In this document: positions 27,062-35,609 of the stretch, in pieces
How the letters are laid out: each line of letters starts with the position of its first letter
Numbering within the stretch: position 1 is the first letter of the stretch
DNA from: Moraxellaceae bacterium
Lineage (GTDB): Bacteria > Pseudomonadota > Gammaproteobacteria > Pseudomonadales > Moraxellaceae
Length of the DNA stretch: 64,000 nucleotides
Assembly: GCA_020697295.1 (NCBI GenBank)
Contig: JAJFBF010000049.1
Span: 1 to 64,000, forward strand
Reading direction: 5' to 3'
The notes under the pieces: generated by a model
Databases searched by the model: none
Told to the model about the DNA's origin: nothing
Seen by the model: the letters and a program-made list of their open reading frames with translations, nothing else
Position numbers and translations under genes: made by a program

Positions 27062-27355
27062 TCAGTTGGACATGAACTTGATCAGGGCCTTGTAGTCGGC
27101 ATCCGTGCAGTCCATGCACATGCCCTTGGGCGGCATGGCGCGGATACCGTTCTTGACGTTCTTCAGCAGCACGGCCTCGCCCTGCTTGAGGCGGGGCGCC
27201 CAGGCAGCCTTGTCGCCCTTCTTGGGCGCGCCGGCGGCGCCGGAGTTATGGCAGGCCGCGCAGCTCTTGTTGTACTTGTCACCGATACCGGCGGCTTGCA
27301 CCGGGCCCGCCATCATCAGACCGGCAAACAGGGCACCAAAAAGGACCTTCTTCAT
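27062..27355 (-). CDS. Cytochrome c5-family monohaem protein
   Basis: A 97-residue precursor. The signal ends at VQAA and is followed by the haem motif C32-A-A-C35-H36. A Met ligand is likely in IRAMPPKGM. A second Cys pair (C80, C83; GMCMDCTD) is typical of c5 cytochromes and probably forms a disulfide. AGGAGA precedes ATG 27355; the longer frame upstream is non-coding. First gene of the c5-c4 operon, with a likely promoter 90 bases upstream. Confidence 0.93.
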   Translation of the reverse strand: MKKVLFGALFAGLMMAGPVQAAGIGDKYNKSCAACHNSGAAGAPKKGDKAAWAPRLKQGEAVLLKNVKNGIRAMPPKGMCMDCTDADYKALIKFMSN

Positions 27356-27441
27356 GACCGTCTCCTGCGTTGTAAACGGAAATTGCTTGGAATTCGGGAG
27401 TGTTGCGCGATCTGCACGACATGGCCGCACAAAGCGGGCGG

Positions 27442-27447
27442 ATTATA
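27442..27447 (-). promoter_or_regulatory. Possible -10 element of the cytochrome operon
   Basis: On the minus strand TATAAT occurs in GGTATATAATCC, with TTGTCG 15 bases upstream as a short-spaced -35. It lies 87 bases before the cytochrome c5 start, in the gap shared with engB. Confidence 0.5.
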
Positions 27448-27512
27448 TACCAGTGTAAAACTCGACAATACCCCTTACCATCCCTCCCGCTTTTCCAAGG
27501 CTGCCGCCCGCC

Positions 27513-28184
27513 ATGACCCAGACCCCGACCCCGCTGCACCCGGTCCTCGCCCTGACCGGCCGGGCCAGCTTCATGATCAGCGCCCCTACGCTGGCCCTGT
27601 GCCCGCCCGACATTGGCCGGGAGGTCGCCTTCGCGGGCCGCTCCAATGCCGGAAAATCCAGCTGCATCAATGCCCTGGCGCGGCAGCGGCAGCTGGCCCG
27701 CGCCTCCAAGACGCCTGGCCGCACCCAGCTCATCAACTTTTTCACCCTGGATGCGGAGCGCCGCCTGGTCGACCTGCCCGGCTACGGTTACGCCAAGGTC
27801 TCCCACACCATGAAGGACGAGTGGCAGCGCCACCTGGGCACCTACCTGCAGGGCCGCTACAGCCTGCGCGGGCTGATCCTGCTCATGGACATCCGCCACC
27901 CCCTCACCGACTTCGACCGCAACATGCTGACCTGGGCCGCCCAGCGCCAGCTGCCGGTGCACTGCGTGCTGACCAAGGCCGACAAGCTCAACCGGGGCCC
28001 GGCCCTGAACGTGCTGCAGGCGGTGAAGAAGGATCTGGTCACCCTCGGCTTCGACTCCAGCGTCCAGCTGTTCTCGGCCCTCAAGCTCGATGGCCTCGAG
28101 GCCTTGGGCGACAAGCTCGGCGAATGGCTGGAGTATCCGCCGCCCCCCGAGCTGACGGTGGAAGCCCACGCCCGCCAGGCCTGA
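27513..28184 (+). CDS. engB: Ribosome biogenesis GTP-binding protein EngB (YihA/YsxC)
   Basis: A TRAFAC-class GTPase needed for late ribosome assembly. 223 residues. The P-loop GRSNAGKSS is at 42-50, followed by switch [13 protein letters not shown]3 DLPGYGYA and G4 TKADKL. It corresponds to the family in length, with the usual extension before the P-loop. It is divergent from the cytochrome genes and convergent with polA, with a bidirectional terminator after the stop. Confidence 0.95.
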   Translation: MTQTPTPLHPVLALTGRASFMISAPTLALCPPDIGREVAFAGRSNAGKSSCINALARQRQLARASKTPGRTQLINFFTLDAERRLVDLPGYGYAKVSHTMKDEWQRHLGTYLQGRYSLRGLILLMDIRHPLTDFDRNMLTWAAQRQLPVHCVLTKADKLNRGPALNVLQAVKKDLVTLGFDSSVQLFSALKLDGLEALGDKLGEWLEYPPPPELTVEAHARQA

Positions 28185-28200
28185 GCCGCCGGTCGCAAGA

Positions 28201-28225
28201 AAAAGCCCGCAACCGCGGGCTTTTT
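28201..28225. terminator. Bidirectional terminator between engB and polA
   Basis: AAAAGCCCGC-AACC-GCGGGCTTTTT forms a GC stem with A and T flanks, placed between the convergent stops. Confidence 0.9.
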
Positions 28226-28249
28226 CATGGAGCTGTGAAAGCGGGGCGG

Positions 28250-30940
28250 TCAGTGCGCCTCGTCCCAGTTCAGGCCCACGCCCACATCCACCACCAGCGG
28301 CACCAGCAGGCTGGCGGCGGCGCACATCTTTTCCCGCACCAGCGCCGTGATCTCGTCCACGGCGTCGTCACGCACCTCCAGCACGAGTTCGTCATGTACC
28401 TGCAGGATCAGGCGCACGGTGTCCTGCCGGCTGGCGATGGCCGCGTCCACCCCGATCATGGCGCGCTTGATGATGTCCGCGGCCGTGCCCTGCATGGGCG
28501 CGTTGATGGCGGCGCGCTCGGCCGCCTGGCGCAGGGACGGGTTCTTGCTGTTGATGTCGCGCACCATGAGGCGGCGGCCAAACAGGGTTTCCACGAAGCC
28601 CTGTTGCGCCGCCTGGGCACGCGTGCTTTCCATGTAGCGCTTCACGCCCGGATAGCGCGCGAAGTACATGTCCACATAGCTTTGCGCTTCGCCGCGGCCG
28701 ATGCCGAGCTGCTTGGCCAGGCCGAAGGCAGACATGCCGTAGATCAGGCCGAAGTTGATGGCCTTGGCATTGCGGCGCTGGTCACCGGTGACTTCGTCGA
28801 CCGGCACGCCGAAGACTTCCGCGGCGGTGGCGCGATGCACGTCCTGGCCTTGCCGGAAGGCCTCGAGCAGACCCTCGTCTCCCGAAAGATGCGCCATGAT
28901 GCGCAGCTCGATCTGCGAATAGTCGGCCGCGAGGACCCGGAAACCGGCCGGCGCCACGAAGGCCTGGCGGATGCGACGGCCCGCCTCGGTGCGAATGGGA
29001 ATGTTCTGCAGGTTGGGATCGCTCGAGGAAAGCCGCCCCGTCGCCGTCACTGCCTGGTGATAAGAGGTGTGCACGCGCTTCGTTTTCGGATTCAGCAGCT
29101 CCGGCAGCTTGTCGGTGTAGGTCGATTTCAGCTTGGACAAAGAGCGGTGGTCGAGCAGCAGGCGCGGCAGCGGATGATCGAGCAACTCCAGCACGTCTTC
29201 CGCCGTCGAATACTGGCCGGAGGCGGTTTTCTTCGGCGCGGGAATGCCGAGCTTCTCATACAGGATATGGCCGAGCTGCTTGGGCGAGCCCAGGTTGAAC
29301 TCCTGGCCAGCCAGTGCATACACCTCCTGCTCCAGCGCACGCATGCGCTCGCCGAGGTCACGGCTTTGCGCCGCCAGCATGGTGCAATCGATGAGCGCGC
29401 CCTGGCGTTCCATTTTTTGCAGGATCGGCGCAAGCGGCATTTCGGTGTCGCGAAACAGCGATTCCAGCTTCGGCTCGAGCGCGAGCTTCGGCGCCAGCAC
29501 ATCGTGCAGGCGCTGCGTGATGTCGGCATCCTCGGCGGCGTAGTGCGCGGCCTGCCCCACCTCGACCTGATTGAAAGTGAGCTGCTTGACGCCCTTGCCG
29601 GCGACTTCCTCGAAGGTCGTGGTCTTTACGCCCAGGTAAAGCGCAGCCATGTCGTCCATGTTGTGGCGCGTGGCGGTGGCATCGACCACATAGGAGGCGA
29701 GCATGGTGTCGAAGGCAAAACCCTTGAGGTCGATGCCGTGGTTGGCGAGCACATGGATGTCGTATTTCAGGTGCTGGCCGATCTTGCCGATGGCAGGATT
29801 TTCCAGCACCGGTTTGAGGCGCGCGAGCACGCTGTCGCGGTCGAGCTGGTCGGGCGCGCCCAGGTAATCGTGCGCCAGCGGAATATACCAGGCCTCGCCC
29901 GCCACAAAGGCGAACGATACGCCGACAATGCGCGCGCGCATGTAATCCAGGCTGTCGGTCTCGGTATCCACGCAAAACACGGTGGCGTTCTCGAGCCGCT
30001 CCAGCAAGGCGGAAAATTCTTCCTCGGTAAAGATCGTGTGGTACTGCGCCTCGATCGCGACCGGGGCCACCGCCAGCTCGCCCGGCGCCGCCTGCGCCAG
30101 CAGCTCGTAGTGCCAGGTGCGGAACTCCAGGTCTTCGGTAAAGCGCAGCAGCGCCTCATGATCAGGCTGGCCGAGATGAAGGTCGTTGAAGGTCAGCGGC
30201 AGCACCACGTCGCACTTGATGGTGGCGAGCTCGCGCGCCATGGCGAGAATGCCCTGGGAAGCGCGGAAATTCTCGCCGGCCTTGCCCTTGATGCTGTCGG
30301 CCTTCGCGATGAGTTCATCGAGGGAGCCGTACTCCTGCAACCACTTGGCGGCGGTCTTGGGACCGACGCCGGGCACGCCGGGAATATTGTCCACCGAGTC
30401 CCCGACCAGGGCCAGGTAATCCACGATGCGCTCCGGCGGCACGCCGAACTTGGCGATCACGCCCTCACGGTCGAGGATAGTGTCGGTCATGGTGTTCACG
30501 AGTGTGACGTGGCCATCGACGAGCTGGGCAATGTCCTTGTCGCCAGTGGAAATCAGCACTTCCACGCCGGCGGCGGCGGCCTGCCGCGCCAGGGTGCCGA
30601 TCACGTCGTCGGCCTCCACGCCCTTCTCGCACAACAGGGGCAGGCCCATGGCGCGGATCAGCGCATGCAGCGGCTCGACCTGCCCGCGCAGGTCATCGGG
30701 CATGGGCGGGCGATGCGCCTTGTACTCGGCAAAGATCTCGTCGCGGAAGGTCGGCCCGGAGGCGTCGAAGATCACGGCGATATGCGTGGGCCCGTAAGTC
30801 TTGATGAGCTTCTGCAACATGTTGACCACGCCCTTGACGGCGCCGGTGGGACGGCCGTCACGGGTGGCGAGGGGGGGCAGTGCGTGGAAGGCGCGATAGA
30901 GGTACGACGAGCCGTCGACAAGGATCAGGGGAGCGGTCAT
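28250..30940 (-). CDS. polA: DNA polymerase I
   Basis: An 896-residue repair and Okazaki-fragment polymerase. The N-terminal 5' nuclease starts MTAPLILVDGSSYLYRAFHAL, with VEADDVIGTLA and STGDKDIAQLV. The 3'-5' proofreading domain is intact at its first DEDD motif (CVDTETDSLDY). The polymerase domain has LAADYSQIELRIMAHLSGD (motif A), RRNAKAINFGLIYGMSAFGLA (motif B/O-helix) and LQVHDELVLEV (motif C). ATG 30940 gives the family N-terminus; the 35-residue upstream extension is rejected. It is divergent from thrB. Confidence 0.97.
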   Translation of the reverse strand: MTAPLILVDGSSYLYRAFHALPPLATRDGRPTGAVKGVVNMLQKLIKTYGPTHIAVIFDASGPTFRDEIFAEYKAHRPPMPDDLRGQVEPLHALIRAMGLPLLCEKGVEADDVIGTLARQAAAAGVEVLISTGDKDIAQLVDGHVTLVNTMTDTILDREGVIAKFGVPPERIVDYLALVGDSVDNIPGVPGVGPKTAAKWLQEYGSLDELIAKADSIKGKAGENFRASQGILAMARELATIKCDVVLPLTFNDLHLGQPDHEALLRFTEDLEFRTWHYELLAQAAPGELAVAPVAIEAQYHTIFTEEEFSALLERLENATVFCVDTETDSLDYMRARIVGVSFAFVAGEAWYIPLAHDYLGAPDQLDRDSVLARLKPVLENPAIGKIGQHLKYDIHVLANHGIDLKGFAFDTMLASYVVDATATRHNMDDMAALYLGVKTTTFEEVAGKGVKQLTFNQVEVGQAAHYAAEDADITQRLHDVLAPKLALEPKLESLFRDTEMPLAPILQKMERQGALIDCTMLAAQSRDLGERMRALEQEVYALAGQEFNLGSPKQLGHILYEKLGIPAPKKTASGQYSTAEDVLELLDHPLPRLLLDHRSLSKLKSTYTDKLPELLNPKTKRVHTSYHQAVTATGRLSSSDPNLQNIPIRTEAGRRIRQAFVAPAGFRVLAADYSQIELRIMAHLSGDEGLLEAFRQGQDVHRATAAEVFGVPVDEVTGDQRRNAKAINFGLIYGMSAFGLAKQLGIGRGEAQSYVDMYFARYPGVKRYMESTRAQAAQQGFVETLFGRRLMVRDINSKNPSLRQAAERAAINAPMQGTAADIIKRAMIGVDAAIASRQDTVRLILQVHDELVLEVRDDAVDEITALVREKMCAAASLLVPLVVDVGVGLNWDEAH

Positions 30941-31151
30941 GGCAGGGGCGCAAGCGGCGGAATTTGCGGGGCAGGGTAGCGCAGAACGCCGAAGCTGTCG
31001 CCCGGCTGGCAGCCTCGCTTGCCCGGAAGCACCGCTTCCGGACACGGGCTGACTCGTGCTGGACGTGCCCTGACCGGACGAGGCCCGCCCCGCGGGCGAC
31101 TGTTGCTATGATGAGGTGCGGGCCTCCCCGCCTGCGCCCCGGGAATCCGCC

Positions 31152-32108
31152 ATGTCCGTCTACACCCTGCTCGACGCCAGCGACATCCTGTCTTTCCTGG
31201 ACGGCTACGTTCTCCCGCCCCTGGGCAGCTTTACGCCCATCAAGGGCGGCATCGAGAACAGCAACTATTTTGTCGAACTCGTGGATGGCCGCGAGCTCGT
31301 GCTCACCCTGTTCGAGGAGCTGAAGGCGGGGGAAGCGCTTTTCCTGGGGCCCTTGCTGGATCATCTCGAAGCGGGCGGCGTGCCGGTGGCGACGCCGCTG
31401 CAGGATCGCGCCGGACGCTACCTGGGCGAGCTGCGCGGCAAGCCCGCGCAGCTTGCGCCGCGACTGCCGGGCCGGCATCCCGAGGCGCCCGGCCCCGACC
31501 AGTGCCGGGCCATGGGCGCGACCCTGGCGCACCTGCACGTCACGCTGCGGGATTATCCCCTCGACCGGCCCAATACCCATGGCGCCGCCTGGTGGGAAAG
31601 CCTGGCGCGCCGCTGGCAGCCGCAGCTGTCCATTGGCGAGGGTGAATTGCTGGGCCGGCTGCTCGACCGCCATGCGGACATCTGCGCGCGCCACCCCGGC
31701 CTGCCGCGCGGACTGATCCACGGCGACCTCTTCCGCGACAACACCCTGTTCATGGCGGACGCCGTCACGGCGGTGCTCGATTTCTCCGAGACCGGCCAGG
31801 ACTACTGGCTGCTCGACATCGCCATCACCGCCAACGACTTCTGCCGGCAATGGCCATCCTCCACGCCTGATGCGCAGCGCCGCGCTGCCTTTCTGGCAGG
31901 CTATGAGTCCGCGCGGCCGCTGACCGGAGCGGAGCGCGCGGCCCTGCCTGTTTTCCTGGCGGTGGCAGCCATGCGCTTCTGGCTGTCACGCCTCGACATC
32001 AATGCCCGCAACCGCGCCGAGCAGCGCGGCGGCGAACATGTGCTGGAAAAGGATCCCGGTGAGATGCGGGAGCTGGCGCGGACACTGCTGACGGAAGCCG
32101 GCGGCTGA
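31152..32108 (+). CDS. thrB: Homoserine kinase, pseudomonad type
   Basis: Phosphorylates homoserine in threonine synthesis. 318 residues of the protein-kinase-like (aminoglycoside phosphotransferase) fold used by pseudomonads, not the GHMP type. MSVYTLLDASDILSFL begins the protein. FTPIKGGIENSNYFVEL forms the nucleotide loop, and LIHGDLFRDNTLF (catalytic Asp/Asn) with VLDFSETGQDYWLLDIAI form the active site. It lies between polA and znuA, as in P. aeruginosa. Its stop lies 10 bases from the convergent znuA stop. Confidence 0.93.
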   Translation: MSVYTLLDASDILSFLDGYVLPPLGSFTPIKGGIENSNYFVELVDGRELVLTLFEELKAGEALFLGPLLDHLEAGGVPVATPLQDRAGRYLGELRGKPAQLAPRLPGRHPEAPGPDQCRAMGATLAHLHVTLRDYPLDRPNTHGAAWWESLARRWQPQLSIGEGELLGRLLDRHADICARHPGLPRGLIHGDLFRDNTLFMADAVTAVLDFSETGQDYWLLDIAITANDFCRQWPSSTPDAQRRAAFLAGYESARPLTGAERAALPVFLAVAAMRFWLSRLDINARNRAEQRGGEHVLEKDPGEMRELARTLLTEAGG

Positions 32109-32118
32109 CCGGCCCTTG

Positions 32119-32988
32119 CTACTGCCCCCCGAGGCAGCGGTAGACCGCCGCGCTCAAGCGGCCGAGGCCGGCCTCGAAGCCGCCGGCCTCCAGCGGCGCC
32201 TGCGCAAACAACTCATCCACCGTCACGAGGTTGCCGGGCAGACCATTGAAGACATGGCGCGCCAGGGCCTGGTCAAAGCCCGGCTCGCCGAGCAGGCAGT
32301 ACAGGCCTTCCTTGCGGATGCGCTGCGACATGAGCAGGAAATGCCGGGCGCCCGGGCGATCCTCGTCGCCGCTCAACAGGCTGCCCCGGAAGTTGAGGCC
32401 CAGGGTCGGCTCCAGGTACTGGTAGGCGTCGTGATAGGCCAGGTAAGAGCGGCTGCGCAGGCGCTGGAAGCGTTGCGCCTCACGGGTTTCAAAAGTTCCC
32501 AGCCGGTTGGCGAAGGCGTTGGCATTGCGCCGGTAGAGCGCCGCCCGGGACGGGTCGCGGGCGGCCAGGGCCTCGGCCAGGGCGCGGGCAATCACCACGG
32601 CATTGTCGGTATCGAGCCAGACATGCGCATCCACGGTGCCGGGCAGGGCGCTGTCGCCATCCGGCCGGCGCTTGAGCTTGAGGCTGATGCCGGGCAGGCG
32701 CTGGGCGGTCAGCAGGCGCGGCTGCCCGGCCAGCACGCGCGCCAGGAACTGCTCGTGGGCAGGCCCCACCCACAGCACGAGGTCGGCGCGGGCAAGGGCG
32801 ATGCGATCGGCGGGACGGAGCTGGTAGTGATGGGCGGAGGCCCCGGGCGGCAGCAATTGCCGCACGCTGCCGGCGGAACCGGTGACCGCGGCGGCGATCA
32901 GGGCCAGCGGCCGGACACTGGCCAGCACCTCGACCGCGGTGGCGGACAGGGGCAGGAGAACCAGTAGCAAGGCGGCAAGCAGGCGCAT
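32119..32988 (-). CDS. znuA: Zinc ABC transporter substrate-binding protein
   Basis: A 289-residue periplasmic zinc receptor with a signal peptide ending near SATA. The zinc-ligand His residues are in LPPGASAHHYQLRPAD, TVDAHVWLD and YLAYHDAYQYLEP. The usual His/Asp-rich loop between the first two is short and absent here. Divergent from zur-znuC-znuB across a probable Zur box. The start has the leader GGAGTTCCC. It feeds the ZnuBC permease encoded on the other strand. Confidence 0.93.
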   Translation of the reverse strand: MRLLAALLLVLLPLSATAVEVLASVRPLALIAAAVTGSAGSVRQLLPPGASAHHYQLRPADRIALARADLVLWVGPAHEQFLARVLAGQPRLLTAQRLPGISLKLKRRPDGDSALPGTVDAHVWLDTDNAVVIARALAEALAARDPSRAALYRRNANAFANRLGTFETREAQRFQRLRSRSYLAYHDAYQYLEPTLGLNFRGSLLSGDEDRPGARHFLLMSQRIRKEGLYCLLGEPGFDQALARHVFNGLPGNLVTVDELFAQAPLEAGGFEAGLGRLSAAVYRCLGGQ

Positions 32989-33017
32989 GGGAACTCCGGG
33001 CTGCGTCGGCGGGGTGC

Positions 33018-33038
33018 AGATGTTATATTGTTGCATCC
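33018..33038. promoter_or_regulatory. Probable Zur box
   Basis: An AT-rich imperfect palindrome, GATGTTATATTGTTGCATC, in otherwise GC-rich sequence between znuA and zur. It contains the TGTTATA half-site of gammaproteobacterial Zur operators. Its location lets one site repress both divergent units and autoregulate zur. Confidence 0.7.
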
Positions 33039-33057
33039 CATCTGTCGCGAGTCCGGC

Positions 33058-33537
33058 ATGCCTTCGGCCCCCGCCTTCCAGCCCCATGATCATAGCCACT
33101 GCGTCCATGACGCCCTGGCTTCCGCCGACCGCCTCTGCAGCGAGAGCGGCGCGCGCCTGACCCCGCTGCGCCGGCGCGTGCTGGAGCTGGTCTGGGCCAG
33201 CCACCGCCCGCTGGGGGCCTACGAGCTGCTGGACCGGCTTATCGCGGAGGGCCACAAGCCGGCGCCGCCCACCGTCTATCGCGCCCTGGAGTTCCTGCTC
33301 GAGCAGAAGCTGGTGCACCGCATCGCCTCGCGCAACGCCTTTATCGGCTGCACCCATCCGGGCGCCTCGCACGCCGGCTACTTCCTGCTCTGCGACACCT
33401 GCGGCAACGCCGAGGAAATTGCCGACGGCCGCGCCCTCGCCAGGGCGGTGGCGACGGCGGCCCAGGGGGCTGACTTTGAAATCAGCAGCCAGACCCTGGA
33501 GCTGACCGGACGCTGCCGGCATTGCCGCAAGGACTGA
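33058..33537 (+). CDS. zur: Zinc uptake regulator Zur (Fur family)
   Basis: A 159-residue Fur-family repressor. The winged-helix part has [28 protein letters not shown] and [20 protein letters not shown]. The C-terminal dimer domain has structural Cys pairs C-D-T-C ([12 protein letters not shown]) and C-R-H-C at the end. The N-terminus is His-rich ([11 protein letters not shown]). Its position between znuA and znuCB, and the Zur box, identify zinc rather than iron as the effector. The stop lies five bases before znuC. Confidence 0.93.
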   Translation: MPSAPAFQPHDHSHCVHDALASADRLCSESGARLTPLRRRVLELVWASHRPLGAYELLDRLIAEGHKPAPPTVYRALEFLLEQKLVHRIASRNAFIGCTHPGASHAGYFLLCDTCGNAEEIADGRALARAVATAAQGADFEISSQTLELTGRCRHCRKD

Positions 33538-33542
33538 GCCTG

Positions 33543-34331
33543 ATGACAAAAGCCCTGCTGCAACTGGATCACATCGGCCTGCTCCGCGACGAGCGCGTGG
33601 TGCTGCAAGACGTCAGCCTCTCCCTGCGCGCGGGAGAAATTCTCACGGTGATCGGCCCCAACGGCGCCGGCAAGACCAGCCTGGTGCGCATCGCCCTCGG
33701 CCTGCTCGCGCCCGACAGCGGCGTTCGCCAGGCGCGGCCCGGTCTGCGAATCGGCTACCTGCCGCAAAAGCTGGGGCTCAACGAGACATTGCCGCTGGAT
33801 GTGCAGCGCTTTCTTACCCTGGCCCGCCCCGGCCTCGGGCGCGCGGCGCTGGAGCAGTCGCTGCAGGAAGTGGGCGCACTGCGCGTGTTGCGCACGCCCC
33901 TGACCCGTCTTTCCGGCGGTGAACTGCAGCGGGTGCTGCTGGCGCGCGCGCTGCTGCGCGAGCCGGAGCTGCTGGTGCTGGACGAGCCCGCGCAGGGCGT
34001 CGACATCACCGGCCAGGAAGAACTCTATACCCTGATCGGCAATGTCCGGCAGCGCCACGGCTGCGCCGTGCTCATGGTGTCGCACGACCTGCACCTGGTG
34101 ATGGCCGCCACCGACCATGTGCTCTGTCTTAACCGCCACGTCTGCTGCGAAGGGCATCCGGAATCGGTGAGCGCCAATCCCGAATACCACCGCCTCTTTG
34201 GCGCCCAGGGCGCACGCAGCCTCGCGCTCTACAGCCACCGCCACGATCATCATCACGACAGCGGCGGCGATGTCTGCTGCGATGACCATCACCCTCACCA
34301 ACCCGGAGGGCGTGGCAATGGCCCTGCTTGA
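33543..34331 (+). CDS. znuC: Zinc ABC transporter ATPase
   Basis: A 262-residue ABC ATPase. Walker [10 protein letters not shown] is at 38-46, the signature LSGGE at 123-127, Walker [13 protein letters not shown] at 143 onward, and the switch His is in [10 protein letters not shown]. The C-terminus carries a His/Asp/Cys-rich tail ([19 protein letters not shown]) that may bind zinc. The 3' end overlaps znuB by 14 bases. Energises zinc import with ZnuA and ZnuB. Confidence 0.95.
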   Translation: MTKALLQLDHIGLLRDERVVLQDVSLSLRAGEILTVIGPNGAGKTSLVRIALGLLAPDSGVRQARPGLRIGYLPQKLGLNETLPLDVQRFLTLARPGLGRAALEQSLQEVGALRVLRTPLTRLSGGELQRVLLARALLREPELLVLDEPAQGVDITGQEELYTLIGNVRQRHGCAVLMVSHDLHLVMAATDHVLCLNRHVCCEGHPESVSANPEYHRLFGAQGARSLALYSHRHDHHHDSGGDVCCDDHHPHQPGGRGNGPA

Positions 34332-35115
34332 ACTGCTGTGGCCGGCGCTCGCCGCCGGCCTCCTTGTCGCGTTGGTGTCAGGGCCGCTGGGCTCGCTGCT
34401 GGTCTGGCGCCGCCTCGCCTATTTTGGCGACAGCCTCGCGCATGCCGCCCTGCTCGGCGTCGGCCTCAGCCTGCTGCTCGCGATTCCCGGCTGGCTGGGC
34501 ATTACCCTGGTCTGCGCCATCGCGGCCGGCCTGCTCACCCTGTTGCTGCGCCGCCCCGAGCTGGCCACCGACACGCTGCTCACAGTCCTGGCCACGACCT
34601 CGCTCAGCCTCGGTCTCATCATCGTGAGCCTGGCCGACAATGTCCGGGTCGATCTCATGGCCTATCTGTTCGGCGACCTGCTCGGCGTTACCGCCGGCGA
34701 CCTGCCGTTGCTGCTGGCAGGCGCCTTGCTCACGCTGGGCCTGCTGCGCTGGCAGTGGGATGCGCTGGTGCTGGCGTCGGTCAATGAGGAACTGGCGGAA
34801 GTGGACGGCCTCCCGGTGAACCGCCTGCGCCTGCTGCTGCTGCTGCTGGTCGCGATCACGGTCACCGCCGCGATGAAGGTGGTGGGCGTGCTGCTGATCA
34901 CCGCACTGCTCATCATTCCGGCCGCCGCCGCGCGCCGCCTCAGCCGCACACCGGAACAGATGGCGCTGGCCGCCAGCGGCATCGGCATGCTGGCAGTGCT
35001 CGCCGGCCTCGCCGGCAGCCTGCAATGGAACCTGCCGCTGGGACCCGCCATCGTTGTCGCGGCCGCTGCCGCGTTCGCCCTGCTGAATTTGCTGCCACGG
35101 CGCCAGACAAACTGA
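34318..35115 (+). CDS. znuB: Zinc ABC transporter permease
   Basis: A 265-residue membrane permease of the ABC-3 family with about eight hydrophobic helices. [20 protein letters not shown] and [20 protein letters not shown] are family signatures. The ATG at 34318 lies inside the znuC 3' end and has GGAGGG seven bases upstream, indicating coupled translation. Last gene of zur-znuC-znuB; a terminator follows. Confidence 0.95.
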   Translation: MALLELLWPALAAGLLVALVSGPLGSLLVWRRLAYFGDSLAHAALLGVGLSLLLAIPGWLGITLVCAIAAGLLTLLLRRPELATDTLLTVLATTSLSLGLIIVSLADNVRVDLMAYLFGDLLGVTAGDLPLLLAGALLTLGLLRWQWDALVLASVNEELAEVDGLPVNRLRLLLLLLVAITVTAAMKVVGVLLITALLIIPAAAARRLSRTPEQMALAASGIGMLAVLAGLAGSLQWNLPLGPAIVVAAAAAFALLNLLPRRQTN

Positions 35116-35200
35116 CGAACCGGCCTCCCGTTTTCTGGAGGAATACACGAATAAATGCCGGCGCGCCGGCCAAGGCCGGACCACTCACTCCGCCGCAACA

Positions 35201-35226
35201 AAAACGCCCGCATTCGCGGGCGCTTT
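35201..35226. terminator. Terminator between znuB and yheV
   Basis: CGCCCGC-ATTC-GCGGGCG is a 7-bp GC stem. On the minus strand it is followed by TTTTTG, on the plus strand by CTTT, so it is stronger for the yheV/prlC transcript. Confidence 0.8.
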
Positions 35227-35298
35227 GATTATTGCGCAGGACTTGCCAGGGGAGATTACATAATCCGGAGGCCTGTCACCGGCCAATTCCCTTCACGG

Positions 35299-35508
35299 TC
35301 AGGGCTTCGGCGCAAAGCGCACGATGCCCGTTTCAGTCGCGGCCTCCGCATCAGCCTGCGGGTGCTCCGGCTCGCCCGGATTCTCGCTCTCGTAGCCGCA
35401 GGCCACGCACTCGATCCACTCGCGCGCCGGATCGCGGCAAAGACGGATGCGATCCTCGGCCTGGCATTGCGGGCAGCGCGCGCCCGCGATGAACTGCTTG
35501 CTGGTCAT
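35299..35508 (-). CDS. yheV: YheV-family zinc-ribbon protein
   Basis: A 69-residue protein with a zinc-ribbon Cys set, C12-P-Q-C15 and C34-V-A-C37. The N-terminal pattern KQFIAGARCPQCQAEDRIRL matches E. coli YheV, and it lies downstream of prlC as in E. coli and P. aeruginosa. The acidic mid-region is followed by the conserved VRFAPKP-like end. Function is unknown. Confidence 0.88.
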   Translation of the reverse strand: MTSKQFIAGARCPQCQAEDRIRLCRDPAREWIECVACGYESENPGEPEHPQADAEAATETGIVRFAPKP

Positions 35509-35557
35509 TCGGATTCCTTTAGGGCAGACGCCGCTTTCTCAAGTACGCAGGGGCGAG

Positions 35558-35584
35558 GGCCGGGCCATGCGGTAAGGCCCGGCC
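35558..35584. other. Perfect GC inverted repeat between prlC and yheV
   Basis: GGCCGGGCC at 35558-35566 and GGCCCGGCC at 35576-35584 are reverse complements around a 9-base loop. There is no T run, so it may be an mRNA-stabilising or attenuating hairpin rather than a true terminator. Confidence 0.55.
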
Positions 35585-35609
35585 GGGCATACGCAAGATG
35601 CCGGGTCGT

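Noticed and set aside
27029-30979. 1316-residue plus-strand frame
   Set aside because: It is antisense to polA and crosses engB out of frame. The composition (His/Arg/Gly/Ala-rich) is that of a GC-rich shadow.
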